A stretch of DNA of 64,000 nucleotides. It comes from Streptomyces sp. NBC_00457 (GTDB lineage Bacteria > Actinomycetota > Actinomycetes > Streptomycetales > Streptomycetaceae). Shown here one piece after another: positions 52,434-61,028 of the stretch (within the stretch, counting starts at the first letter, position 1; every line of letters begins with the position of its first letter). A program made the position numbers and the translations under genes. The stretch covers positions 10,478,001-10,542,000 of the forward strand of contig NZ_CP107905.1 in assembly GCF_036014015.1 (NCBI RefSeq). Direction: 5' to 3'. Under the pieces are notes generated by a model. It was not told the origin of the DNA, did no database searches, and saw only the letters and a list, made by a program, of their open reading frames with translations.

Positions 52434-53387
52434 ATGTCTGCTGAGCTCGCGGACAAGACCGCGCACACGGTGCACGTGTCCGCACCCGCCGGTGTGGTCT
52501 ACGCGCTGATTACCGACGCGGCGAAGTGGCCGCTGTATTTCTCCCCGGTCATCCATGTGGAGCAGCTGGAGTTCGACGGCGAACGGGGGTGGCTGAGGAT
52601 GTGGTCCCTCATGAACGGCCAGCTGAAATCCTGGACCTCGTGGCGGCACCTGGACCCGGTGGAGCGCCGCGTGGAATTCCGGCAGGAACTGCCCGCGTCG
52701 CCGTTCAACTCGCTGGGCGGCACCTTGAACGTGCGTTCCCAAGGCCCGCACCGCAGCGAGCTGGAGCTGCGGTACGACTTCAGCGTCACCGGGGACCGGC
52801 CCGACGACGTGGCGTGGGCGCAGCGCGCCACCGGCGCGAACAGCCGCGCCCAGCTCGCCGACGTGAAGGCCTTCGCCGAGCGGTGGACGCGCCTGGACGA
52901 ACTGGTCCTGTCCTTCGAGGACTCGGTGCGCATCCACGGCCCGGCCGAACTGGTCTACGACTTTCTCTACCGGGCCGAGGCCTGGCCCCAGCTGGTCCCG
53001 CACGTCACCCGGGTCGACCTGACCGAGGACGCGCCCGGAGTGCAGCGCATGCAAGTGAAGACGCTGACCGAGTCCGGTGCGCACAGCGCCGACTCGGTGC
53101 GGATCTGCTTCCCGCACGCGGGCCGCATCATCTACAAGGAGACCGCGGCCTCCCCCCTGCTGAAGGCACACACCGGCGAATGGTCCGTCGTCCCGGACGA
53201 GACGGGGGTGACCGTCCTCGCGCAGCACAGCGTCGTGCTGCGCGAGGAGAACATCGCCGCCGTGCTGGGCGAGGACGCGGGCCTGGCACACGCCCGCTGG
53301 CATGTGCGCCAGGCGCTCGGCCAGAACTGCCTGGCCCTGCTGACCCTGGCCAAGCAGCATGCGGAAAGCGCCGTCCGCATGCTGTGA
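52434..53387 (+). CDS. Two-domain polyketide aromatase/cyclase (START/Bet v1 fold)
   Basis: A 317-residue protein with two helix-grip (polyketide cyclase) domains: domain 1 about residues 10-150 (HTVHVSAPAGVVYALITDAA, WKSWTSWRHL-type region NGQLKSWTSWRHLDPVERRV), domain 2 about 165-310 (DSVRIHGPAELVYDFLYRAE, WPQLVPHVTRVDLTEDAPGV). Didomain enzymes of this type (ActVII-like) close and aromatise the first ring of type II polyketides. GGAGAGG seven bases upstream of ATG 52434. Its presence argues for an aromatic polyketide part of the product, though no ketosynthase is in the window. Confidence 0.88.
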   Translation: MSAELADKTAHTVHVSAPAGVVYALITDAAKWPLYFSPVIHVEQLEFDGERGWLRMWSLMNGQLKSWTSWRHLDPVERRVEFRQELPASPFNSLGGTLNVRSQGPHRSELELRYDFSVTGDRPDDVAWAQRATGANSRAQLADVKAFAERWTRLDELVLSFEDSVRIHGPAELVYDFLYRAEAWPQLVPHVTRVDLTEDAPGVQRMQVKTLTESGAHSADSVRICFPHAGRIIYKETAASPLLKAHTGEWSVVPDETGVTVLAQHSVVLREENIAAVLGEDAGLAHARWHVRQALGQNCLALLTLAKQHAESAVRML

Positions 53388-53556
53388 CGGCGACGAGGGG
53401 CGGGCGGCCGCGCCCCAAAGCAGCCCTGCGAACGGCGACGACCGCGATGTGCTGCGGGAATACTTGGAATGCAGTCGAGCCGCGGCGGAAAGAAAGCAGT
53501 GCCTCCTCGGCTACCCCGTACCGTGGCTTTTTGCCCGGACACGGCGAGGAGCTGCA

Positions 53557-53919
53557 ATGTTCAATGACATAGGCGCGCTTGAGCTGGTGATGCTCGCGAT
53601 TCTTGCCGTGCTCATCTTCGGCCCGGACAAGCTGCCGAAGGTAATCCAGGACGCGGCCAGGATCATCCGGAAGGTCCGTGCCTTCTCGGACCAGGCCCAG
53701 CAGGACATCCGCGAGGAACTCGGCCCCGAGTTCAAGGACGTCACCTTCGAGGACCTGAATCCCAAAACGTTCATCCGCAAGCAGCTGGGCAGCGACGAAC
53801 TGGGGCTAAAGGAGATCCGCAACAGCTTCGACCTGCGCAAAGAAGCGGCAGACGTCGCCGACGCGGTGAACGGCCCCGAGAGCGAGCCGGCCCGCAGGCC
53901 CAGGCCCCCCTCACCGTAG
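53557..53919 (+). CDS. tatB: Sec-independent protein translocase subunit TatB (cluster copy)
   Basis: A 120-residue TatB: short N-terminus, membrane helix IGALELVMLAILAVLIFGPD, hinge GPDKLPKV, amphipathic helix QDAARIIRKVRAFSDQAQQD, then the actinobacterial C-terminal region ELGPEFKDVTFEDLNPKTFI. ATG at 53557 with GAGGAG six bases upstream. TatB joins TatC to form the receptor for twin-arginine signals. Streptomyces normally have one chromosomal tatB outside clusters; this copy stands behind an aromatase gene, and tatC/tatA homologues lie 6-7 kb further on. Confidence 0.88.
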   Translation: MFNDIGALELVMLAILAVLIFGPDKLPKVIQDAARIIRKVRAFSDQAQQDIREELGPEFKDVTFEDLNPKTFIRKQLGSDELGLKEIRNSFDLRKEAADVADAVNGPESEPARRPRPPSP

Positions 53920-54152
53920 CCGCCCCCTGAACGTCCACGTCCCCTGCCCCGGCCCTCGTGAGGCAACGCCCGACGGGCCGGGGCAGGCGTCGGCCCGCCC
54001 CCGCCCCGGCGGGTGGGTGCACCGGCCCTGCCGGCTGGGGCACCGCTCGGCCCCCGCTGCACACCCGCTTGGGAAAACGGACGCCGGGGCGGTGCGGCAA
54101 CTAGCGTGCTGAACCCGACCGTTGTGGACGTCAGGCAGGCCAGGAGGCCGTC

Positions 54153-54305
54153 ATGAGGCAGAGGCAGTACGGCCCGGCCCACGTATACGCCGCCTGGCGC
54201 CGCCCGCGCCGCATCCACCCCTGCCACCCCGCCTCGGGCCTGCGCGTGACCTTCCACAGTGCCGCCGCCCCGGGCACGGCGGGCACGGCGGCCGGGCCGT
54301 TCTAG
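54153..54305 (+). CDS. 50-residue basic hypothetical protein
   Basis: ATG at 54153 is preceded by AGGAGG six bases upstream. The frame reads MRQRQYGPAHVYAAWRRPRR, then IHPCHPASGLRVTFHS and an Ala/Gly-rich end, stopping at TAG 54303-54305. Strongly basic N-terminus; no family recognised. It comes right before the large condensation-like gene, with 80 bp between, and may be cotranscribed with it. Confidence 0.5.
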   Translation: MRQRQYGPAHVYAAWRRPRRIHPCHPASGLRVTFHSAAAPGTAGTAAGPF

Positions 54306-54385
54306 GAGCCTGCCTGCCCGTTCAGCGCCCGCAGAAAGGAGAGAAGGGTACCCGGCCCCGCGACGGACCGCACACCCCGGCCACC

Positions 54386-57300
54386 ATGACTGTTCACCGT
54401 TGCCCCCACGCGCCGATCTCCGTGCTCGTCGACCCCGGCCCCGCCCCGCAGGCGAGCCGGTGGGACCTCGAGCTGCGCGGGCCGCTCGACCGTGCCGCCC
54501 TGGACCACATCCTGGGCGAACTCATCGCCGACGGCCGGGAGCGGCCCGTGCCGCGGCACCAGCTGCTGCGGCACGGCCCCGACCACCACACGCTGCGGTT
54601 GTGGGCGGCGGAGGCAGGGCCCGCCGCCCTCGTCTCGGGCCGCATCGCCGACCGGCTCACCGAGCCGCCGCCCGCCGCCGACCACCCGCTGACCACCGCC
54701 CAGCGCGCCCTCCTCGCATCCGGCGGGGCGCACCGTTATGAGACGGTGCTGCTCGAAACGGACGCCGCACCGGACGCGGGCGCGCTGCGCGAGGCCCTGG
54801 GCGCCGTCCTGGCCGCCCACCCTCAGCTGCGCTCCCGCCTCGCCGCGGACGGCTGGCTCACCACCCGGGCCGGCAACGGGCCGGCCGGCCGGCCGGATCC
54901 GCTGGTGGAGAGGGAGTTCACCGACGAGGCCGGCTTCGGTGCGGCGGTGGACTTCACCGGCCGCACCCTCGACGTGCGCGCCGGCCTCCAGCTGCGGGCG
55001 CTGCTCGCCCGGGACCGCCGTCCGGCCGGACCGCGCGCCGACCGGCTTGCCCTGGTCGTGCATGAGCTCGCCGTGGACGCCGCGTCCTGGCCCGTCCTGC
55101 TCGACGACCTGAGCGCCGCCCTCGACGCGGCCGGCGCCGGACGTCCGGCGCGGCCCCGGCGCCGGCCCGGCCACCTGGCCGACTGGGTCGGCGAACTGCG
55201 GGAGCTGGCCCATGACCCCGCCGAGGCGCGGCACTGGAGCCTGGTCGCCGGGCGCAGGCTGCGGACGGGCGACTCCCACCGGCCCGCCCCGCCCGCCCCG
55301 CCCGCCCAGTCCGCCCCGCCGGCCGGGCCGGGCGCCGGGCCCGGCCAGGTCCGCCACACCGGGTTCGTCCTGGACCAGGACCGCACCGAGCGGATCGTCC
55401 AGGTCCTGGCCCGGCGGCTCGCGCTGACCCCCGCACAGGTGCTGACCGGCGTGTTCGCGCTCGCCCTGGCCCGCTGGCAGGGATCCGACGAGGTCAGCTT
55501 CGACCTGCGCGGCGACCCCCGCAGCGGCCGGCCCGGCCTGCGCGAGCACGTGGGCCGGCTCGCCGACCCCTACCCGGTCCATCTCACACCGGACCCCGGC
55601 CTCGACGCCCTTGGCCAGCTCACCGCGCTGGCCGGCCCCCTGGCCGACTGCGCGGGCGGCGCCCCCGGCGGCGCCGGCTTCGGAGCCTGCCGCGAGTGGG
55701 GCCCCGATCCGCTGCTGCGGCGCCGGCTGCGTGAACTGCCGCCCGCCCCCACGTGTCTGAGCGTGCCCGGCCCCGGCGAACTGCTGCCCGGCTTCGCCCG
55801 GCCCGCGCACGGCAGCACACCGGGCCGGCCCGCACACCCCATCGAGGTCCGCGCCCAGGTCGCCCACGGCCGGCTGCACATCACTCTCGACTGGGCCACC
55901 GCCCCGGCGCACGGCGTCACCGACACGACGGTGGCCGCCCTCAAGGACCTGCTGCGAGAACTGCTGGGAGAGCTCGCCGACGCGCCCGCCGCCCCGGCTC
56001 CGCTCGTCCTGCGGGCCACCCCCCAGCAGTCGGCGCTGTACACCGGCGGCGCGGGACGGCCCGGCACCGGACGCCATGTCGAACAGCTCGTATGGCTCTG
56101 GCACGGCCCGCTCGACGCCGCCCGCTTCGCCGCGGCCTGGCAGTCGGTGTTCGACTGCGAGACGGTGCTGCGCACCGCGTTCACCGGCGGCGGCGAACCG
56201 CTGCTCGTGGTGCACGACCGGGTCGTGCCCGAGATCACCCGCCGGGCCGTCAGCGACGACGACTGGCACCCCTTCCTCGAGCGGGACCGGCTGCGCGGTT
56301 TCGACCTGCACTGCCCCGCACTGCTGCGCCTGACCCTGCTGGACGCGCAGCACACCCCGCCCGACACCACCCCCGCCCCCACCCGGATCCTGGTCAGCTA
56401 CCACCGGGCCCTGCTCGACACCTGGAGCGCGCACCTGTTGCTGCGCGAGTTCTACCGCGCCTACCTCGCCGGCGGCACCCTGCCCGGCGGTGAGCGCCGC
56501 CCCGACCTGCGCGACTACACGGCCTGGGTCGCGGCCCAGAACCCGGAGCCCGCCCGCGGGTTCTGGGCGCGCAGCGCACCCCCCGACGGCGCGGCCTCAC
56601 GGCCCGGCCGGCCCGCCGCCACCGGCCTGACCGGCGCCGGCCGTGCCCGGCTGCGCCTGGACCCCGCCGACACCGCCCGCCTCGCCCGCTGGGCCGGCAC
56701 CTGGGGCACCGCCGAGAGCAGCGTGCTGCAGGCCGTCTGGGCCATGCTGATCTACTGGGCCTCCGGCGCCACCCAAGCGGCCCCCGTCTGTTTCGCGGTG
56801 ACCGTGTCGGGGCGCGGCATACCGCTGGACGGCGCGGCCCGGATACCGGGGCCGCTGCGCAACCCGCTGCCCATGACCGTCGAGGTGGACCCGGCGGGCC
56901 CGGTGCCGCACCTGCTGCAACAACTGCGCGACCGCGCCCTGGAGATGTCCGCATACGAATGGGTACCCGCCGACTGGATCCGCGCCTGGAGCCACAGCAG
57001 CGCCCACGCCGACACCGTCATCGCCTTCGAGGACCCGCCCCATCCGGTGCAGGGCCTGGAGACCGAACTCGCCGCCCACGGCCTGGGGGCCGAGTTCCCG
57101 GGCATCCTGCCCGCCCACTCCGTACTCCCCGTCGGGCTGCTGGCCCACCACGACAGCGCGGGCGGCCTGGTCCTCACGGAGGTCCACGACCGGGCCCAGC
57201 TCGGGGAGGAGGCGGCCGGCGAACTGCTGGCGCACAGCGTCCTGCTGCTGCGGGAACTTCCCCTGTGGGCAGACGAGTCCACCACCGTCGACGAAGCCCT

Positions 57301-57754
57301 GCAGCTCCTCGAGTCCAGCACCGCCCCCCTCATGGCCGACGCCCTCCACGACGGCCAGGACACCCCCTGGATCACCCTGCGCGCGGCGCGCCAGGACCAG
57401 GCGGGAACGATCTGCCTGATACCGCCGCCGGGCGCCCCCCTCACCTGCTACGACCTGCTGGCCCACGCCTATGAGGGCCCCCAGGAACTGCTGGTGCTCC
57501 CCGCCGACGCCGGCCCGGGCGGCGCACCGGGCGCCCTCACCGCGCTCGGCCAGGGCCCCTTTCTGCTGCTCGGCGGATTCTCCGGAGCCGGTGCCCGCGC
57601 CTGTGACATCGCCCGGCGCATCGCGGCGGACGGCCACCGCCCGCCGCGGGTGGTACTCGCCGGTGCGACGGCAGACGAGTGGGAGCGGGCCCGCGAACTG
57701 GCCGCAGCCCTGAACGCCGCCACCGGCTGGCCCTTGGACGCCGACGGCGCGTAG
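54386..57754 (+). CDS. NRPS-like protein: E-like, C-like and thioesterase-like domains, no A or carrier domain
   Basis: A 1,122-residue protein. Region 1 (about residues 90-540) looks like an NRPS epimerisation-type condensation fold: PLTTAQRALLASGGAHRYET, LGAVLAAHPQLRSRL and LVVHELAVDAASWPVLLDDL, where the HHxxxDxxSW motif has Glu for the second His (His 226). Region 2 (about 545-960) is a condensation-type domain: AWQSVFDCETVLRTAF, SYHRALLDTWSAHLLLREFY (second His is Arg 674) and DYTAWVAAQNPEPARGFWA. Region 3 (about 1010-1122) is a short alpha/beta-hydrolase piece, LLLGGFSGAGARACDIARRI, with Ser 1066. No adenylation or phosphopantetheine site is seen. ATG at 54386 has no good ribosome site; AAGGAG lies 40 bp earlier. 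Role unknown; an acyl or ester transfer function is possible. Confidence 0.75.
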   Translation: MTVHRCPHAPISVLVDPGPAPQASRWDLELRGPLDRAALDHILGELIADGRERPVPRHQLLRHGPDHHTLRLWAAEAGPAALVSGRIADRLTEPPPAADHPLTTAQRALLASGGAHRYETVLLETDAAPDAGALREALGAVLAAHPQLRSRLAADGWLTTRAGNGPAGRPDPLVEREFTDEAGFGAAVDFTGRTLDVRAGLQLRALLARDRRPAGPRADRLALVVHELAVDAASWPVLLDDLSAALDAAGAGRPARPRRRPGHLADWVGELRELAHDPAEARHWSLVAGRRLRTGDSHRPAPPAPPAQSAPPAGPGAGPGQVRHTGFVLDQDRTERIVQVLARRLALTPAQVLTGVFALALARWQGSDEVSFDLRGDPRSGRPGLREHVGRLADPYPVHLTPDPGLDALGQLTALAGPLADCAGGAPGGAGFGACREWGPDPLLRRRLRELPPAPTCLSVPGPGELLPGFARPAHGSTPGRPAHPIEVRAQVAHGRLHITLDWATAPAHGVTDTTVAALKDLLRELLGELADAPAAPAPLVLRATPQQSALYTGGAGRPGTGRHVEQLVWLWHGPLDAARFAAAWQSVFDCETVLRTAFTGGGEPLLVVHDRVVPEITRRAVSDDDWHPFLERDRLRGFDLHCPALLRLTLLDAQHTPPDTTPAPTRILVSYHRALLDTWSAHLLLREFYRAYLAGGTLPGGERRPDLRDYTAWVAAQNPEPARGFWARSAPPDGAASRPGRPAATGLTGAGRARLRLDPADTARLARWAGTWGTAESSVLQAVWAMLIYWASGATQAAPVCFAVTVSGRGIPLDGAARIPGPLRNPLPMTVEVDPAGPVPHLLQQLRDRALEMSAYEWVPADWIRAWSHSSAHADTVIAFEDPPHPVQGLETELAAHGLGAEFPGILPAHSVLPVGLLAHHDSAGGLVLTEVHDRAQLGEEAAGELLAHSVLLLRELPLWADESTTVDEALQLLESSTAPLMADALHDGQDTPWITLRAARQDQAGTICLIPPPGAPLTCYDLLAHAYEGPQELLVLPADAGPGGAPGALTALGQGPFLLLGGFSGAGARACDIARRIAADGHRPPRVVLAGATADEWERARELAAALNAATGWPLDADGA

Positions 57755-57881
57755 CGCACCCCGCAGGAGGGCCGGGCCCGAGCACCGCGTGCCCTGCCGC
57801 CGCGGCATGCGGGGCAGCCGCACCCGCGGTGCGCCCGGTGGCCGGCGAGGCGGTGCCCGCCCGCCGTTTCCCCACCGTTCC

Positions 57882-57910
57882 TCGAGCGTTTCTCGTGCGA
57901 CGTTGTGCAG
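57882..57910 (+). promoter_or_regulatory. SARP-type triple direct repeat
   Basis: TCGAGCG (57882), TCGTGCG (57893) and TGTGCAG (57904) follow each other at exact 11-bp spacing, the pattern bound by SARP activators upstream of -10 boxes. It lies about 230 bp before the 46-residue gene at 58140. Confidence 0.5.
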
Positions 57911-58139
57911 GGTGGCTGATGCATGGGCGGCCCCGTCGGGAGTCTTAGGCACTGCCCCGCAGGTACGGCCCACCGCTGCCCCACAGGTGCGGCCCTCGGG
58001 GCCCACGCGGCCGCGGCGTACGCCCGGTGTGCGCCCCGCCGCCGGGCCCCAGGAGCAGGCCTGCTGCGCCGGCGTCACGGCCGAGGGCCCTACAGGCCCG
58101 GCCGCTGCCCCACGTGAGCCGGCCGGACAGGAGGATCAG

Positions 58140-58280
58140 ATGTACGACACCGAAGAGGAGGGCAGCAGGATGCCCAACGAGCGCAGGGATCTTTCCCTGC
58201 CGCACGTGCCGCCGCTCCTGCTGGCCGGAATCGACGAGGACGACACCTGGGAGCCCCACGTCGTGCGCGGCATCGACTGA
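58140..58280 (+). CDS. 46-residue acidic peptide gene
   Basis: ATG at 58140 with AGGAGG five bases upstream. The peptide begins MYDTEEEGSRMPNERRDLSL, has a Pro/Leu-rich middle (PHVPPLLLAGIDEDD) and ends TWEPHVVRGID. It is acidic and has no Cys. No family recognised. A SARP-type repeat is upstream and a DUF6059-like gene follows within 120 bp, so it belongs to a cluster transcript. It could be a small accessory protein or a precursor peptide; no modification enzyme for a RiPP is seen nearby. Confidence 0.6.
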   Translation: MYDTEEEGSRMPNERRDLSLPHVPPLLLAGIDEDDTWEPHVVRGID

Positions 58281-58400
58281 CGTGCCGGGACGGCTCGCGC
58301 GGCGCGGCCCGCTGCTGCGGCCCGGGCATCCTCGACCGATGTGCGAGTGGACCTTGACAGCCTGCAAAGACAGCCGCGAGCGAAGGTACAGGGAGCGGTC

Positions 58401-58700
58401 ATGAAACGGTTGTTGCGTCGCGGCCGGCAGGCGGTGGTGGACCATTGCCTGCGCCCGCTGTGGCGATCCCTGGTGACCTTCGGGGCCATGTACGCCAGCA
58501 TCGAGGCCTATCACGCGGCGGGCGAATACTCTTTTGCCGCGTACACGCAGGATCCCTTCGCGCACGCCCGGCACGGGCCGCCGCCCGCCCACCCCGAGCG
58601 CGTGCGCGCGGACCTGCCGCTCTCTGCGACGGAGCGGCAGCTCGCCCGTGAGCTGTGGCCGGCGTACCCCGCCGAAGGGCGTGTCCCCGACGGCAGTTGA
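58401..58700 (+). CDS. Small DUF6059-like protein
   Basis: A 99-residue protein: basic start MKRLLRRGRQAVVDHCLRPL, a weakly hydrophobic middle (WRSLVTFGAMYASIEAYHAA) and PPPAHPERVRADLPLSATER with a final Glu/Leu helix. The G/P-P-P-x-H-P-E-R-x-R-x-D-x-P-L-S block matches what I remember of DUF6059 proteins, short genes often found in Streptomyces biosynthetic clusters and without known function. GGAG six bases before ATG 58401. Converges with the nitroreductase gene (20-bp gap). Confidence 0.6.
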   Translation: MKRLLRRGRQAVVDHCLRPLWRSLVTFGAMYASIEAYHAAGEYSFAAYTQDPFAHARHGPPPAHPERVRADLPLSATERQLARELWPAYPAEGRVPDGS

Positions 58701-58720
58701 CCGCCGCCGGGGCCGGCCGG

Positions 58721-59311
58721 TCAGACGGTGGTGATGACCTCGCCGATGTCCAGCCGCGGGGAGCGCGGCAACCAGGCGTCCGGGCCCGGCTTGCCGATGT
58801 TGACGATCATCAGCGGGCTGTGGTCGTCGTCCAGGAAGTCCTTTTGGACGCCGGCGAAGTCGAAACCGGTCATCGGGCCGGCGGCCAGGCCGGCGGCGCG
58901 GACGCCCATGATGAAGTACGCGGCCTGCAGGGCGCCGTTGACCAGGGCGGACCGCTCGCGGACCGGGCGCTCGGCGTAGAGCAGGTCCTTGACCTGCGGC
59001 AGGCGGGGGAGCAGCTTGGGCAGTTCCTCGTGGAACTCGTTGTCCACGGCCAGGACCGCGACCAGCGGGGCGGTGGCGGTCTTCGCGCGGTTGGCCTTGG
59101 CCATGTGCTCCACCAGGCGGCCGCGGGCCTCGGCGGAGCGGACCAGGGTGATGCGCAGCGGGGTCTGGTTGTAGGCGGTCGGACCGTACTTGACCAGGTC
59201 GTAGATCGCCTGGATCTGCTGCTCGGTCACCGGCTCGTCGGTGAACGTGTTCGCGGTCCGGGCCTCGCGGAACAGGAGGTTCTGGGCGGTGGTGTCAAGG
59301 ACAAGCGACAT
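58721..59311 (-). CDS. Nitroreductase-family flavoprotein (RutE/HadB-like)
   Basis: A 196-residue FMN-dependent nitroreductase: QNLLFREARTANTFTDEPV, the FMN-binding YDLVKYGPTAYNQTPLRITL, and VNGALQAAYFIMGVRAAGLA. Length and the YGPTAYNQTP motif place it in the RutE/HadB (malonic semialdehyde reductase-like) subgroup. GAAGG six bases before ATG 59311. Within the cluster it could reduce a quinone, an enoyl group or an aldehyde. It is the last gene of the leftward set mvaA-mvaS-nphT7-tatA-tatC, although 309 bp separate it from tatC. Confidence 0.85.
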   Translation of the reverse strand: MSLVLDTTAQNLLFREARTANTFTDEPVTEQQIQAIYDLVKYGPTAYNQTPLRITLVRSAEARGRLVEHMAKANRAKTATAPLVAVLAVDNEFHEELPKLLPRLPQVKDLLYAERPVRERSALVNGALQAAYFIMGVRAAGLAAGPMTGFDFAGVQKDFLDDDHSPLMIVNIGKPGPDAWLPRSPRLDIGEVITTV

Positions 59312-59620
59312 GGCTGCAACCTTCGTGTCAGGGGCGGTGGACCGGCTTGCGCGCACGGCGCACAGCACGCTTCGACTCTCCAGGCGGCCAAAGCGGCCTT
59401 CACGCGCTTCGTGCCCGTGAGGTCTGCGTGCTCGGGCGGGCCGCCGTCTTCGCCCGGCCGCGAAGACCGCGGGACGCAGCACGGCGAACCCGGCGGTACA
59501 GGTCGTGACAGGTCGTGGCAGGGCGGCCGGGGCGGACGGCGTGACCCCCGGGGCCGCCCGGGCCCCGGGGCCGCCTGGCTCGTCTGCGCGCTGGGAGCTG
59601 CTCGGCACCGCTGCGGCCCG

Positions 59621-60568
59621 TCAGGTGACGTCGCCGTGAGCGGTCAGCCGCCGCCCCTGGTCCGGGCCGGCCTGCGCGGTGACGTGCGGTGCGGCACCGA
59701 CCGGCTCGGCCGCGCCCACGTCCTGCGGGCCCGGGCCGAGGGGGGACGCTTCGTCGTCGCCGAGGCCGGCGTCGGGGTCGCTGCGGGCGCGGCGTCTGTC
59801 GTTGAGCAGGCAGATGACCAGCGCGATGACGCACAGGAGCGCGATCGGGGCGGCCAGCGACAGCATGGTCAGCGGGTCACCGGTCGGCGTGGCGAACGCG
59901 GAGAACAGGGCGATGCCCATGAGCATGCCGCGCCACCAGCCGGCCAGCCGCTTCCCGGTCAGCGCTCCGGTGATGTTGAGCAGCACGAGCAGCAGCGGCA
60001 GCTCGAAGGCGAGCCCGAAGACGATCACCATGCGGGTGATCAGGTCGAGGTAGTCGTCGACCGGGAGGAGATTCTTGGTGTCCTGGGGGGTGAAGCCCAA
60101 AAGGACGGTCGCGGTCTGCGGAAGAATCACGTAGGCGAGCACGGCACCGCCGAGGAACAACGGCACACCGGCGCCGACGAAGGTCAGCGCGTACGTCCTC
60201 TCGCGGGTGTGCAGGCCGGGAGCCAGGAAGGCCCACAGCTGGTACAGCCAGATCGGCGATGCCAGGACCACGCCGGACATGAGCGAGACCTTGAGCGCGA
60301 TCGAGAAGGGCGCGATGAGGCCGTTGATCGTCATGTCGGCGCACGGCTCGCCGTTCGCCTGCCGCAGCGAGCCGTCCACACAGCCCACGGAGTCAAGGAT
60401 CGGCCTCAGCAGGAAGTCGATCAGTTCCTGGTAGAAGACAGCGGCGACGACCGTGACGACCAGGACCGCCAGGAGGGACGTCAGCAGCCGGTTGCGCAGC
60501 TCACGCAGGTGCTCCGCGAGAGGCATCCGCCCCCCGGCGTTCTTCTGCTTGCGGGCAGTGGTGAGCAC
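59621..60568 (-). CDS. tatC: Sec-independent protein translocase subunit TatC (cluster copy)
   Basis: A 315-residue TatC with six membrane segments. The cytoplasmic N-terminal signal-binding region is RMPLAEHLRELRNRLLTSLL; other family landmarks are FLAPGLHTRERTYALTFVG and GLAFELPLLLVLLNITGALT. An acidic/Pro-rich tail of about 60 residues follows the last helix. It is 40 bp downstream of tatA on the same strand. Together with tatB at 53.6 kb, the cluster has all three parts of a Tat translocon. The cluster haloperoxidase has a twin-arginine signal and is the obvious candidate substrate. Confidence 0.9.
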   Translation of the reverse strand: MLTTARKQKNAGGRMPLAEHLRELRNRLLTSLLAVLVVTVVAAVFYQELIDFLLRPILDSVGCVDGSLRQANGEPCADMTINGLIAPFSIALKVSLMSGVVLASPIWLYQLWAFLAPGLHTRERTYALTFVGAGVPLFLGGAVLAYVILPQTATVLLGFTPQDTKNLLPVDDYLDLITRMVIVFGLAFELPLLLVLLNITGALTGKRLAGWWRGMLMGIALFSAFATPTGDPLTMLSLAAPIALLCVIALVICLLNDRRRARSDPDAGLGDDEASPLGPGPQDVGAAEPVGAAPHVTAQAGPDQGRRLTAHGDVT

Positions 60569-60608
60569 CCCGCGTTCCTCACTCTCGTGCGGCGGCCGTC
60601 GGTCGGCG

Positions 60609-60881
60609 TCAGCTGTGGACGGTGCGGTGCGGCTCGGTCACCGCAACCGAGCCCGTCACGTCCCTGGGCGCGGCCTTCAGGGTGCGAGGCGCGGCCTGTG
60701 CCGGATGGTGCGGGTCCGCCGTCGCCTCGTCGTCCTTCTTCATCGCCTTGGCCTCACTCCTGAGAATGCGAGCGGACTTGCCGAGCGACCGGGCCATTTC
60801 CGGGAGCTTCTTCGCGCCGAAAAGCAGCGCGATGAGAGCAATGATCAGAACGATCTCCAGGGGCTTCAGATTGCCTATCAT
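60609..60881 (-). CDS. tatA: Sec-independent protein translocase subunit TatA (cluster copy)
   Basis: A 90-residue TatA: MIGNLKPLEIVLIIALIALL (membrane helix), FGAKKLPEMARSLGKSARIL (the F-G-x-x-x-L-P hinge and amphipathic helix), then a charged tail. TatA multimers form the passage for folded proteins recruited by TatBC. ATG at 60881; tatC follows after 40 bp, so the two are probably one transcript reading away from the mevalonate genes. Confidence 0.9.
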   Translation of the reverse strand: MIGNLKPLEIVLIIALIALLFGAKKLPEMARSLGKSARILRSEAKAMKKDDEATADPHHPAQAAPRTLKAAPRDVTGSVAVTEPHRTVHS

Positions 60882-61028
60882 GTGCCACTTCCTTTATGCC
60901 GAAGCAGGGATCCGTTGCGCATGTGGAGGTGCCGGCACCGAAGGGAGCACGACGAGAGGAGAATAGGACGCAACAAAGGCCGCCGGGCGCCCGTGCAACT
61001 GTCTCTTGAGCCGTTTTCCAGGGCCCTT

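Noticed and set aside
58140..58280. 46-residue peptide considered as a RiPP precursor
   Set aside because: No Cys/Ser/Thr-rich core, no recognised leader motif and no modifying enzyme nearby; kept only as a hypothetical small gene.
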